Source: Paracoccaceae bacterium (lineage in GTDB: Bacteria; Pseudomonadota; Alphaproteobacteria; Rhodobacterales; Rhodobacteraceae). From it: a stretch of DNA of 64,000 bases. How positions within the stretch are numbered: the stretch's first letter is position 1; each line of letters opens with the position of its first letter. The position numbers and the translations under genes are program-made. Of this stretch, positions 1 to 7,804 are shown piece by piece. The stretch covers positions 62,001 to 126,000 of the forward strand of contig JAPUEK010000090.1 in assembly GCA_027492585.1 (NCBI GenBank). Direction: 5' to 3'. The notes below the pieces were generated by a model. It had not been told where the DNA came from. It saw nothing but the letters and a program-made list of their open reading frames with translations, and searched no databases.

Positions 1-89
1 ATTCTTTCCGTGCGATGGTGAGTCGCGAAGCGCCCAGCGATCGGGCTTCGAACTGGCTGAGTGATTCGGCGAGAGTGCGGAGGTGCCCC

Positions 90-320
90 ATGATCGAAGA
101 GAACTGCCATGAAATGCTGCGGGCACGGCTGAGGCTCGCGGGCTCAAGTTTCAGCGCCGTGGCCCGAGAGATGGGCATAAGCCCAGCATCTGTCAGTCTG
201 GTATCTCAGGGAAGGCGCCGGTCAAAGCCTGTCCAACAAGCGCTAGCCGAGAAGCTCGGCACCACGCCCGAGAAAATCTGGCCCGAGCGCTACAGGCAGG
301 GAGGCACCATGACACCCTAA
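90..320 (+). CDS. Ner/Nlp-like helix-turn-helix regulator of the transposon
   Basis: A 76-residue protein that is almost entirely one HTH domain. The segment SAVAREMGISPASVSLVSQG (residues 23-42) reads as the HTH, and the C-terminal TPEKIWPERYRQ is the hallmark ending of the Mu Ner / Nlp (SfsB) family. Ner represses early transposition genes in Mu-like phages, so a role as transposition repressor is inferred. The ATG at 90 is preferred to the in-frame ATG at 15 because GGAGG lies 6 bp before it. It precedes tnsA in the same orientation across a 200-bp spacer, which starts with hairpin-forming C/G runs (about 327-362) that may attenuate transcription. The window begins 89 bp upstream, so the far end of the element is not visible. 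Confidence 0.75.
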   Translation: MIEENCHEMLRARLRLAGSSFSAVAREMGISPASVSLVSQGRRRSKPVQQALAEKLGTTPEKIWPERYRQGGTMTP

Positions 321-519
321 AACAAAGACCCCAAGGGTCAACCCCCGGGGCCCTGCTTTGATTTGTCGATTGGTCCCGACGAGTCAAAGCATCCCAAAAC
401 CTGCACTCGATGTCAACGACCGGCGTTCATGCGCGTGTCGATGGCGTTGCTGTGCCTGCCTTTGCCGCGATCGCCCAGTCCCGGGCGGTCGCCAGGTGAA
501 CAATTGTCAGGGATGTGAC

Positions 520-1047
520 ATGAATCCTTCCTTCCGTTTCCCGGTTCTGGCGCTCGCCAGCCGGACCATTCCGGCGCGCTCGAAGGCGAGTTCCCGTGTG
601 CAGGTCGTCGACAATCGACCTTTCCTGCCGCAGCCGGTCATCAAGCGCTTGGAATCTTCGCTGGAGGCGCATTGCCACGATCAACTGGTCGCGGACCCCA
701 ACGTGCGAGAGATCGAGGCACAGCCGCCCGCGATCACCTATCGCGATGGACGGGGCAGGCCTGCCACACATGTCTTCGACTTTCTGGCGAGAACCCTTGA
801 TGGCCAAAGGCTCGCCATCGCGGTGCGGCCGCTCGCACGGGTTCGCAAGTGGCGGTTCGACGACACCCTCAGGCTGATCGCCGCACAGATACCCCGTTCC
901 TTTGCGACACGGGTCGTGCTCTTCACCGATGCCGATGTCCCGCGCCCCGCGGTTGTCCCCCATGCGCCGACCACGCTTCTGATCGAGCGTGCCCGGGAAC
1001 TGGGCGCACCGATGATCCCATCCTTAATGCACATGATCATGATGTGA
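520..1047 (+). CDS. tnsA: TnsA-like endonuclease subunit, active site degenerate
   Basis: A 175-residue protein matching the TnsA N-terminal nuclease layout: an acidic helix (RLESSLEAHC, E45/E49), then DPNVREIEAQPPAITYRDG, then FDF (D87), then a strand ending in IAVRP. In Tn7 TnsA cuts the 5' ends of the transposon, with E, D and a Q/E-x-K motif as catalytic residues. Here E and D are kept, but the last motif reads A101-V102-R103, so the lysine is arginine and its partner is alanine. The protein lacks the usual C-terminal TnsC-contact domain length (Tn7 TnsA is about 270 aa). The ATG at 520 has AGGGA upstream. tnsB follows after 10 bp. Identification rests on motif order and operon context; loss of catalysis is inferred. 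Confidence 0.75.
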   Translation: MNPSFRFPVLALASRTIPARSKASSRVQVVDNRPFLPQPVIKRLESSLEAHCHDQLVADPNVREIEAQPPAITYRDGRGRPATHVFDFLARTLDGQRLAIAVRPLARVRKWRFDDTLRLIAAQIPRSFATRVVLFTDADVPRPAVVPHAPTTLLIERARELGAPMIPSLMHMIMM

Positions 1048-1057
1048 GGAAGCCATC

Positions 1058-3190
1058 GTGAAACAGCAAAACTTCAGCGCTCTAGACCTCTTCGTCATCG
1101 ATGGTGCCCAGTACCGTCTCGTGTCTTGCGAGCCGGGCGGGATCGTCCTGTCGGCAGCAGAGCCTCCGCATCCCGTTCGCAGCATCACTCATGATGACCT
1201 GACCAGATTGCTTCGCACTCCAGGGTTTCGGTACATTCCCCGTGGCGCAACCCGCGCGGTGTCGGAGCGGAATCTCGGCGGGTTTCCGGAGCACTTCCGG
1301 GATCTGCCAGATGACAAGCGCAACATCGCGCTGTGGCGCCGTGAATTCGCAGAGGAACTCCTGTCCTGCTACCAGACGGGCCTGGCCAGGCGCAATGAAC
1401 CATCGGTTGCGAAAGTCCTCCAGGCTATCATCACCGCTGTAGAAAGCCGTCTCCGCCAGCGACGGAGAGGCCAGTGCAAGAGGGCAGGACGCATCGAGAC
1501 CAATCGGACGCCACCTTGCGCGAAAACCGTCCTCATCTGGGCGCGAACCTACGAGAAAAGCGGCTTCGATATCATGTCCCTGGTTCCGACAACCCATCGA
1601 TGTGGGCGGCGGGAACGGATGATGCCGGGCGAACTTGCAGCATTCGAGAAGCTGCTCGCCGAATACGCGACGCCGCTCCGGCCGACCATCAGTCAGATCC
1701 ACGAACGCGCCACGAACCTCTATGCCGATTTCAACAGGGAGCGGGCAGTCCAGAAACTGGCCGAGTTGCGGGTTCCCTCCCGCTCCGCAGTCTACAGAGC
1801 CATAAAGCGGCTTGATCCATATGAGACCTGCCTTCAGCGCGAGGGTGTCGATGCCGCCAACAAGAAGTTCGCGATCGTCGAATACGGCGTTCAGGCCCTT
1901 CGGCCGATGGAACGCGTGGAGATCGACGAATGGGACATCGATCTTTTCGCCCTGGTGTCGAAACCGGGGCTCCTCGACCAGTTGACGAAAGATGAAGCCG
2001 CCATCCTTCAAGCGGTGCGGCTTGTCGTATGTGTCGTCATCGATTGTGCGACCCGCTGCATCGTCGGATTCACGCTGTCCAGATCCACCTCCTCGGAGGC
2101 CGCGATCCGGGCAATGGAAATGGCGACAATCGACAAGACATCCATCGCGATGAGCTTCGGGTGTCGTGCCGGGTGGCATCAGGGCGGGCGACCGGAAACC
2201 CTTGCCGCCGATCAGGGATCGGCATTTGTCAACGGTGATTTCAAGATCACTTGCGCCGGACTGCTCACCCGCCCGATCAACCCGCCGGCCGGTGTCGCAA
2301 AGCTGCGCTCGCGCATCGAACGCCTGTTCGGAACCTTTGCTTCCCATTTCGTCAGCCGGTTCCGGGGCCGGACCTTTTCCGATCCAGTCCGGCGCGGGGA
2401 GTATGCCTCCGAGGCCGAGGCTTCACTGACCGAGCAAGACCTGCTGGGCGCTTTCGTGACCTATATCGTCGATGTCTACCATCAGCGCCAACACGCAGGT
2501 CTTGGTGGAGAGTCCCCGGCCCAGTGCTGGGACAGGCTGGTCGCAAAATATGGGCTTCCGGCCCCGGTCGATGCGATGGACCGCAGGGCAATCTTCGGGG
2601 TTGAGCTGGAACGCACCATATCCGGACGCGGTGTCCGCGTGTTCGGGGCGGACTTCTCCTGCGAGGCGTTGAGGCAGGCATACAAGCACAACCACCAGCG
2701 CAAGCTGCGCCTTCGGTTCGATCAGATGGATCTCGGCTGGATCGCCGTCGAGGTGAACGGCATCTGGCATCCGGCATATGATCTGTCTGGCGCGCTCTCC
2801 GGCGTGTCTTTCTACCAGTGGTCAGCTTTCGCGAAAACCGTCATGGCGGCCAATCGCGAACAGGCCGCCATGACCGCCGGGATCTACCATGACGGTCTGC
2901 GCCGCCTTGAACTGCTCTCGGTGGAGGCGGCCAATGCGGCACAGCTTGGCCGAATGACGCTCTCTGCAGAAGAACTCGACAGGGCGGAGCGGACGCTTGG
3001 CCTGGGCCTGCACTTCCTGCCGTCCGATGCGTCGGCGCAAGCTGCGGCGCCGTCCAACTGGCTGGAAGGGGGGGTCGAGGTCGGTGCACCGGACGCTGGC
3101 GATCCTGAAAATCCATCTCCGCCTGAAGCGCCTCCTGCTGGCGAGCCCCCGATGCAGGGCAAGGGCTGGAGGTTCGATGATGAAGAATGA
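1058..3190 (+). CDS. tnsB: TnsB-like DDE transposase
   Basis: A 710-residue transposase, about the size of Tn7 TnsB (702 aa), that would bind the element ends and carry out 3'-end strand transfer. The rve/RNase H-fold core carries D290 (VEIDEWDID; D293 is the alternative), D385 (AADQGSAF) and E421 (RSRIERLFGTF). The 35-residue gap between the last two makes it a D,D35E enzyme. An N-terminal DNA-binding half precedes the core, a Mu-type C-terminal beta-barrel follows, and the last ~40 residues are Pro/Ala/Gly-rich, as expected for the flexible tail that contacts TnsC. It starts with GTG after GAGGAA. tnsC begins inside its 3' end, suggesting translational coupling. Confidence 0.9.
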   Translation: MKQQNFSALDLFVIDGAQYRLVSCEPGGIVLSAAEPPHPVRSITHDDLTRLLRTPGFRYIPRGATRAVSERNLGGFPEHFRDLPDDKRNIALWRREFAEELLSCYQTGLARRNEPSVAKVLQAIITAVESRLRQRRRGQCKRAGRIETNRTPPCAKTVLIWARTYEKSGFDIMSLVPTTHRCGRRERMMPGELAAFEKLLAEYATPLRPTISQIHERATNLYADFNRERAVQKLAELRVPSRSAVYRAIKRLDPYETCLQREGVDAANKKFAIVEYGVQALRPMERVEIDEWDIDLFALVSKPGLLDQLTKDEAAILQAVRLVVCVVIDCATRCIVGFTLSRSTSSEAAIRAMEMATIDKTSIAMSFGCRAGWHQGGRPETLAADQGSAFVNGDFKITCAGLLTRPINPPAGVAKLRSRIERLFGTFASHFVSRFRGRTFSDPVRRGEYASEAEASLTEQDLLGAFVTYIVDVYHQRQHAGLGGESPAQCWDRLVAKYGLPAPVDAMDRRAIFGVELERTISGRGVRVFGADFSCEALRQAYKHNHQRKLRLRFDQMDLGWIAVEVNGIWHPAYDLSGALSGVSFYQWSAFAKTVMAANREQAAMTAGIYHDGLRRLELLSVEAANAAQLGRMTLSAEELDRAERTLGLGLHFLPSDASAQAAAPSNWLEGGVEVGAPDAGDPENPSPPEAPPAGEPPMQGKGWRFDDEE

Positions 3191-4157
3191 GGAGGGGACA
3201 GCCGCCCGGCAGGCGGCCCAGATGGCAGTGTCTTTGCGCAGGCACTTCCTAGCCCATCCGGGCTACGACACGGTGCAGCGGCTTTTCCGCAAGCTGATGG
3301 ACAAGCGACAGGCCGAACTCGAACTCGGCCTGACATCGGAAGGTCGCGGGATCGCGGTCATCGGTGAATCCGGCAGCGGCAAGACCACCGCGATCCAGCG
3401 GATACTGCGCCGCCTCGACGCCGCAGATGCCGGGGCTGGCGAACTCCGCTGGATCTCGATCCGGGTGCCGACACCCGCAACCCAGAAGGATCTGGCTAGG
3501 GCGATACTGCATGCTCTGGATTTCCAGATCCTGCGCGACACCACGGCATCACGCATGTGGGACCTGGTCAGTTTCCACCTCCATCTGCGGAAATGCTGGC
3601 TGATCCATCTCGATGAGGGGCAGGAGCTCGGTGGCCGGGGCTCGGAGGTCGAGAAGGCTGCGGTCATCAATGCCTTGAAGAGCCTCATGCAGATTCGGGA
3701 CTGGCCGACCAATCTCGTGATCAGCGGCACGCCGGAACTGCACGACCTGCTGATGCAGGATCCGCAGCTGTCCCGTCGCCTTTTCGTCGTCCACTTCCTG
3801 CCTGTGACCGAGCTCGACTCTCGCGACGAAATCGCCCTCACGGTCACACGCTATGCGGAGCTGGCGGGCCTGTCACAGGCACCGGATCTGGCGGATGTGG
3901 AGTTCGTGCCGCGCCTGATCCATGCAGGCCGCGAGCAGTTCGGCATCGTGGTTGAGCTGATCATCGGAGCGATCACCCGTGCCCTCGCGGCTGGTGAAGC
4001 TGCCTTGAGCGTCAAGGATTTCGCGCATTTCTACGCCGAGCGCACCGGGGATGTCTCCGGCAGGAATCCTTTCATCGTTCCGGACTTTCGCAATGTTCAG
4101 ACCGGCAGGTCGGCCCTCGTGGCTGAACCTCAGGTCAGGCGCAAACGGGGGAGGTGA
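3177..4157 (+). CDS. tnsC: TnsC/TniB-like AAA+ ATPase transposition regulator
   Basis: A 326-residue AAA+ ATPase that would link the target selector (TniQ) to the transposase. Walker A is GESGSGKT at residues 63-70, Walker B is LIHLDE with D146-E147, and the sensor-like LVISGTPEL follows at about 182-190. This is the TniB/TnsC arrangement. GGAGG at 3168-3172 is 4 bp before the ATG at 3177 and 7 bp before the in-frame ATG at 3180; either could be used, and both overlap the tnsB end. The stop is one base before tniQ, so tnsABC-tniQ is a single tight operon. At 326 aa it is much shorter than Tn7 TnsC (555 aa) and closer to Tn5053 TniB. Confidence 0.9.
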   Translation: MMKNEEGTAARQAAQMAVSLRRHFLAHPGYDTVQRLFRKLMDKRQAELELGLTSEGRGIAVIGESGSGKTTAIQRILRRLDAADAGAGELRWISIRVPTPATQKDLARAILHALDFQILRDTTASRMWDLVSFHLHLRKCWLIHLDEGQELGGRGSEVEKAAVINALKSLMQIRDWPTNLVISGTPELHDLLMQDPQLSRRLFVVHFLPVTELDSRDEIALTVTRYAELAGLSQAPDLADVEFVPRLIHAGREQFGIVVELIIGAITRALAAGEAALSVKDFAHFYAERTGDVSGRNPFIVPDFRNVQTGRSALVAEPQVRRKRGR

Positions 4158-4158
4158 C

Positions 4159-5628
4159 ATGACCTTTCCTGCACCGCATCCACGCGAAACCATCGCCTCC
4201 TACGGCTATCGCATCGCGAAACTGTCAGGCCTCTCCGGCCTGCCAGAACTGGCCCATCTCTTCGATCTGGACCTGCGCGCCCTGCTGATGGGCGATCCTC
4301 TCAGCCTGAAGCGCCTGGCGGACTATACCGGCTGCGATGCGCAAACGCTGGCCAAGGGTGCCCTCGACGCCAGCAATCCGCATCGCCTGCAATTGGGTGC
4401 CGACCGGCGCAACAGGGTTCAGTGCTGCCCGCACAGCTTCCGGTTCTGCCCGGCCTGTCTGGACGGACTGGCCGATGGTGATCTCCGCACTGCTTGTCTC
4501 GGGCGGACGGACTGGCTGGTGGATGCAAACCATGTTTGCGCCGGGCACGGCATCCGGCTCATCACGATCTCGCCCCACAAGACCGGGCGGGTTCATCGGG
4601 ATTTGTCACCGATGATCCCCAGGCTGCTGGCCGCACAGGCCATGCCATGGCAGGCAAGCCAGCCCACCAGGCTGGAACGCTATCTTGCCGAGAGACTGGA
4701 CGGGGCACACACCGAACGATGGATCGACGGAGTTCAACTCGATGTTGTCGTCCACACTGCCGAGGTCTTCGGGGCGATGGCGATGCGCGGTCCCAAGGCC
4801 GATTGGAAGGGCATATCTTCTGACGAGCGTCGGGAGCACGGCCATGTCGGGGCAGAGGTGCTGGTCGGAGGGCCGGCGGCGATCAAGGACTTCCTGCGCC
4901 AGCACGTCGGCCGTGGCCGGCTGGGCAACGACTACCACAATGCTTTCGGCCGGGCTTTCAACGAGTTCTACTTCCGCAAGGATCAACCTGCCTACCGCCC
5001 CATCTGCGCGGTTCTGGCAGAATATGTCGGCGAGACGTTCCGCTTCACCGGCCAGGAGAAGGTTTTCGGCATAAGGACCCGGGGCGTCGAGCCTAAGACG
5101 TTGCGCTCCCTCTGCGAGCGGCATGGCATCGGGCTGAAAATCACCGCCCAGGTGCTGAAGGAACAGCATGGCATCTGGCGCTGCGCCAGCCATGAGGTCG
5201 ATCCCGACCTGATCGCCAGACTTGCGCCGATGCTCAAGGGCCTCCTCAACACTGGGGATGCCGCGCGCCATCTCGGCACCAGCATTGATGTGTTCAGGGG
5301 GTTGATCGGTGACGGCTTACTGGTCCCGGACTATCGGTTCAACGACAGGATGGCTGGCTTTTCCTCAACGACGCTCGATGCCTTCCTCACGGAGTGGTGT
5401 GAAGTCGGCAAGATGCCTGGAAAGCGAAGAAGAGGGGATCATACACCTATTTCGATCGTTGCACGCGCGAACAGGGTGCGGGTTTCGCGTCTCCTGATGG
5501 CGGCCAGGGTTGTCGGGAAGGGCCTGTATCGGGATCGCCGGAAATGCGGTCTGGTGGGGTTGTCTATCGGCAATTCTCATGCTGCGGCATTGGTGGAATG
5601 TGCCAGGTCCTGTTCGAAGGCGGGCTGA
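4159..5628 (+). CDS. tniQ: TniQ/TnsD-type target-selection protein
   Basis: A 489-residue protein with the TniQ N-terminal signature (PHPRETIASYGYRIAKLSGL). A zinc-ribbon region follows with C89, C90, H92, C97 and C100, then DANHVCAGHGIRLI, the usual CxxHG.L element. The long C-terminal half has helical, HTH-like segments (RSLCERHGIGLKITAQVL; NTGDAARHLGTSIDVFRGL), as in full-length TnsD proteins that read a specific attachment sequence. GGGGGAGGTGAC lies just upstream of the ATG. It is the last gene before the element terminus at 5871. Which site it recognises cannot be told from this window because only one flank is visible. Confidence 0.88.
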   Translation: MTFPAPHPRETIASYGYRIAKLSGLSGLPELAHLFDLDLRALLMGDPLSLKRLADYTGCDAQTLAKGALDASNPHRLQLGADRRNRVQCCPHSFRFCPACLDGLADGDLRTACLGRTDWLVDANHVCAGHGIRLITISPHKTGRVHRDLSPMIPRLLAAQAMPWQASQPTRLERYLAERLDGAHTERWIDGVQLDVVVHTAEVFGAMAMRGPKADWKGISSDERREHGHVGAEVLVGGPAAIKDFLRQHVGRGRLGNDYHNAFGRAFNEFYFRKDQPAYRPICAVLAEYVGETFRFTGQEKVFGIRTRGVEPKTLRSLCERHGIGLKITAQVLKEQHGIWRCASHEVDPDLIARLAPMLKGLLNTGDAARHLGTSIDVFRGLIGDGLLVPDYRFNDRMAGFSSTTLDAFLTEWCEVGKMPGKRRRGDHTPISIVARANRVRVSRLLMAARVVGKGLYRDRRKCGLVGLSIGNSHAAALVECARSCSKAG

Positions 5629-5676
5629 TTTCGTCTGTGGCCTGTTGGCGCTCGGCCTGGGCCTGGCGGCGCTGGA

Positions 5677-5771
5677 CATCGGAACACGTGCTCCACATCG
5701 GAAGACTTTGCCCCCGGTTGCATGGCTGGACCGCGCCGAGAAGGGGGAGGCGTCACTGCTTCGCATCGGAA
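5677..5771. repeat. CATCGGAA direct repeats inside the transposon end
   Basis: CATCGGAA occurs at 5677-5684, 5696-5703 and 5764-5771, all in the same orientation, in the 240 bp between tniQ and the element terminus. The second copy continues into GACTTT, so the minus strand reads AAAGTCTTCCGATG and shares AGTCTT with the terminus itself. Repeated transposase sites inside the ends are normal for Tn7-like elements, so these may be internal TnsB sites. The match is short and the spacing irregular. Confidence 0.35.
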
Positions 5772-5840
5772 AATGAAACTCATGGCAATCGTCGTTAAAT
5801 AGGCTGGCCAAAGTCCATGGTTTCGTTAAGATTCCGACGG

Positions 5841-5871
5841 GGAACAGAGCAAGACTCTCTGAAATTTCACA
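5841..5871 (-). repeat. Tn7-like transposon terminus (tniQ side)
   Basis: Read on the minus strand from 5871 this 31-bp segment begins TGTGAAATTTCA and continues through AGTCTTGC to GTTCC. It has the TGT...ACA terminal trinucleotides of Tn7-like elements. The AGTCTT core resembles the AAAGTCTT core of Tn7 TnsB sites as I remember them. It lies 213 bp after the tniQ stop and is the likely boundary of the element. It is a near-perfect inverted partner of 5877-5909, with 20 of the first 23 positions identical. Confidence 0.75.
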
Positions 5872-5876
5872 CCCGC

Positions 5877-5909
5877 TGTGAAGTTTCACAAAGTCTTGCC
5901 TTTTGTTCC
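5877..5909 (+). repeat. Second Tn7-like terminus, inverted and 5 bp away
   Basis: Begins TGTGAAGTTTCA on the plus strand and runs through AAGTCTTGC to GTTCC, mirroring the terminus at 5841-5871. The five bases between the two ends (CCCGC, 5872-5876) equal the target duplication length of Tn7-like transposition. A weaker AGTCTT-like site, GTCTTGACC, occurs about 130 bp further in, at 6008-6016. I read this as the outer end of another, now decayed, element of the same family, or as a junction between tandem copies. Confidence 0.65.
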
Positions 5910-6099
5910 AAAAGGTGGCCCTTCCGGCGGGGTCGTGGGCCTTTCTGGCTGAGTTTTCCAGGCAGATCGCCTTGGCGCAGAACTCCCAGACTTGAAGGCT
6001 GATCAGCGTCTTGACCGGCCAGGTCGATAAGGCGGTCAGTGCTCGCCGCTCGGATTTTCCCTTTCTGTGTGGTGCCCCCGAAAGCTACTGCTCGGACGC

Positions 6100-6328
6100 C
6101 GCGCCGCCCTTCGTCGGCATGATTGCCGGGGACAAAGCGGCCCGTTGTTGCATGTCGTGCATGGTCATGCACAACTGCACCCATGGCCGAGATCCCGCGA
6201 ACGTATGCCAACATCCGCTTGACGCCTTCATCGGGGTTTGGGCCTGCGCTGGCGGTCCATGTTGTCAGCGCAACAATCGTATCCAGGATCATCAGCCGCA
6301 CAGGCTTGTCGGGACTGCCGCGTTCCAC
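6100..6328 (-). pseudogene. Possible AAA_25 (RepA-like) ATPase remnant
   Basis: On the minus strand the reading frame beginning near 6328 gives PVRLMILDTIVALTT, then NPDEGVKRMLAYVRGISAMG, AVVHDHARHATT. This resembles the Walker B strand and the following 'VVHHTGK' strand of RepA-like hexameric helicases of mobile elements. No Walker A and no continuous family-like sequence follow. The 5910-6454 interval otherwise shows no convincing gene and is best read as decayed mobile-element DNA between the second terminus and the next intact gene. The similarity is judged by eye, so confidence is low. Confidence 0.3.
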
Positions 6329-6454
6329 ATTGTCCTTGGCCCGAAGGATCGAGGGCGCAGCCCGTGTCCGGCGATTGACCTGCCTTCTCCCGATGCTCTA
6401 ATCAGGAGAAAACAAGCCGCGCCGGAAAGGCGCTGCGGGCAGGATGGGCGCAAG

Positions 6455-7636
6455 ATGCAGGAATGGAGCGGGGTTCTCCCCCTTGGGCTTCCCGAGGCGC
6501 GGATCGAGCGGATCAACGGTGCGCTGTTACGTCCGCCGCGCGAGGAAGACATGCGCGGGCTGCGGCAGGGCTGCGGCACCTTCCGCCCCGATGGAACGCC
6601 GGTCGCCGAGGCGCAGACGCGATCCTCCGACGGCGATCTGGCGCTTGCGGTGGAGCCGCCTGCCCCGCCGCTCAAACGGCGCGCGGGGGCCTGGCTCTAC
6701 GGCGGGCTGCTCTTTCACCATTTCGGCCATGCGCTGATCTATTCGGTCTCGCGGCTCTGGGCGGTGCGGGCGCTGCTTGATCAGGGCGTCCCGCTGCAAG
6801 GCGTGCTCTTCTACCAGCGTTTCAACGCCGAACCGCAGCAGAGCCCCGCGCTCACCCGCCATGCCGCGACGATCTTCGACATCTTCCGACCCGATGTGCC
6901 GCTCGCCACGACAGCAGAGCCGGAGGAGATCGAGACGCTCTACATGCCAAGCCAAGGCATCTCCACCCTGCCGGAGCTGTTCATCGGCCTGCCCGAGCAG
7001 CGCCGTTTCTACCGCGACAGCACCGCCCGCATCGCCCCGAACGCCGCCCCGCGCGACATCTATGTGTCGCGCACCAAGACCGGCTGGAAGGGCAACCATC
7101 TGTTCGAAAAGGAAATCGAACGGGTTCTGGCTGCGGCGGGCTATCTGGTCTTCCACCCCGAGTTTCATTCGCTGGAGGAACAGATCGCCACCTACCGCTC
7201 CGCCCGCCGGCTGATCGCGGTGGATGGCTCGGCGCTGCATGTGGTGGCGACGGCGGTGCCGGAGACCGCCCGCGTCGCCATCCTCTCGCGGCGGGAATTC
7301 TTCGCCTGGGCCATCGCCGACCAGATCCGCGCCTTCGCCGGCTGCGAGGTGCGGGTGATCGAGGCGCATGGCGATGTCTATGCCTTTTCGCGCGGCATGG
7401 GGCGCCATTCGTCCTGGTCCACCACGCAGGTCACCACGGATTTCGCCCATCTCGGCTCGGAACTGCTGCGGCTCGGCTTTCTCGACCGCCCGGCTGAATG
7501 GCACCTGCCCACCGAGCAGGATCTGGCCCTGCGTTTTGCCGAGGCCAAGGCCAAGATCGGCGACGATCTGATCCCGGTCCCCGACCACATCCGCCCAAAG
7601 GAACCGCATTTCGGGGCGCATCGTCGTCCGGGCTGA
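6455..7636 (+). CDS. Glycosyltransferase family 61-like (DUF563) protein
   Basis: About 393 residues. The C-terminal two thirds fit GT61/DUF563 proteins of bacterial surface polysaccharide loci: GHALIYSVSRLWAVRAL, IYVSRTKTGWKGNHLFEKE, then HPEFHSLEEQIATYRSARRL followed by VDGSALHVVA. The typical family core 'hPE.lsl.eQi..f..a..iig.hGsal.n' is clearly recognisable. No signal peptide, so it should act in the cytoplasm, transferring a sugar to a growing glycan; donor and acceptor are unknown. The reading frame is open upstream to 6011, but that part looks like scar DNA, so the ATG at 6455 was chosen; its upstream GGATGGG is only a fair ribosome site. It is the first intact gene outside the transposon. 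Confidence 0.7.
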   Translation: MQEWSGVLPLGLPEARIERINGALLRPPREEDMRGLRQGCGTFRPDGTPVAEAQTRSSDGDLALAVEPPAPPLKRRAGAWLYGGLLFHHFGHALIYSVSRLWAVRALLDQGVPLQGVLFYQRFNAEPQQSPALTRHAATIFDIFRPDVPLATTAEPEEIETLYMPSQGISTLPELFIGLPEQRRFYRDSTARIAPNAAPRDIYVSRTKTGWKGNHLFEKEIERVLAAAGYLVFHPEFHSLEEQIATYRSARRLIAVDGSALHVVATAVPETARVAILSRREFFAWAIADQIRAFAGCEVRVIEAHGDVYAFSRGMGRHSSWSTTQVTTDFAHLGSELLRLGFLDRPAEWHLPTEQDLALRFAEAKAKIGDDLIPVPDHIRPKEPHFGAHRRPG

Positions 7637-7804
7637 CCCTCGCGCTCCCGCTGCAATTGTAGCGCAATCTGCAACAAGTTCAGAAAATCTGCACCCTTCC
7701 GCTTGCAGGATCGGGGGGTTCTTTGGTTTTCTTGAACCACGTCACAGGGTTGGCAGCAGACCGGCCGGGCGCAACGAGAACAAAAACAAGTATTGAGGTG
7801 GCAG

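Noticed and set aside
5872-5876. Reading the 5841-5909 inverted repeat as a simple tniQ terminator hairpin
   Set aside because: There is no U-run, the arms begin with TGT and contain the AGTCTT element, and the 5-bp loop equals the Tn7-type duplication. Two transposon ends explain it better.
6417-6438. Hairpin CCGCGCC-GGAAA-GGCGCTGCGG before the GT61-type gene
   Set aside because: Short, no U-run and common by chance at this GC content; no evidence that it regulates the gene.
6011-6454. N-terminal extension of the GT61-type gene back to 6011
   Set aside because: The extra 148 residues are Cys/His-scattered with no family resemblance and lie in scar DNA; the conserved protein begins near MQEWSGVLPLGLPEARIERI at 6455.
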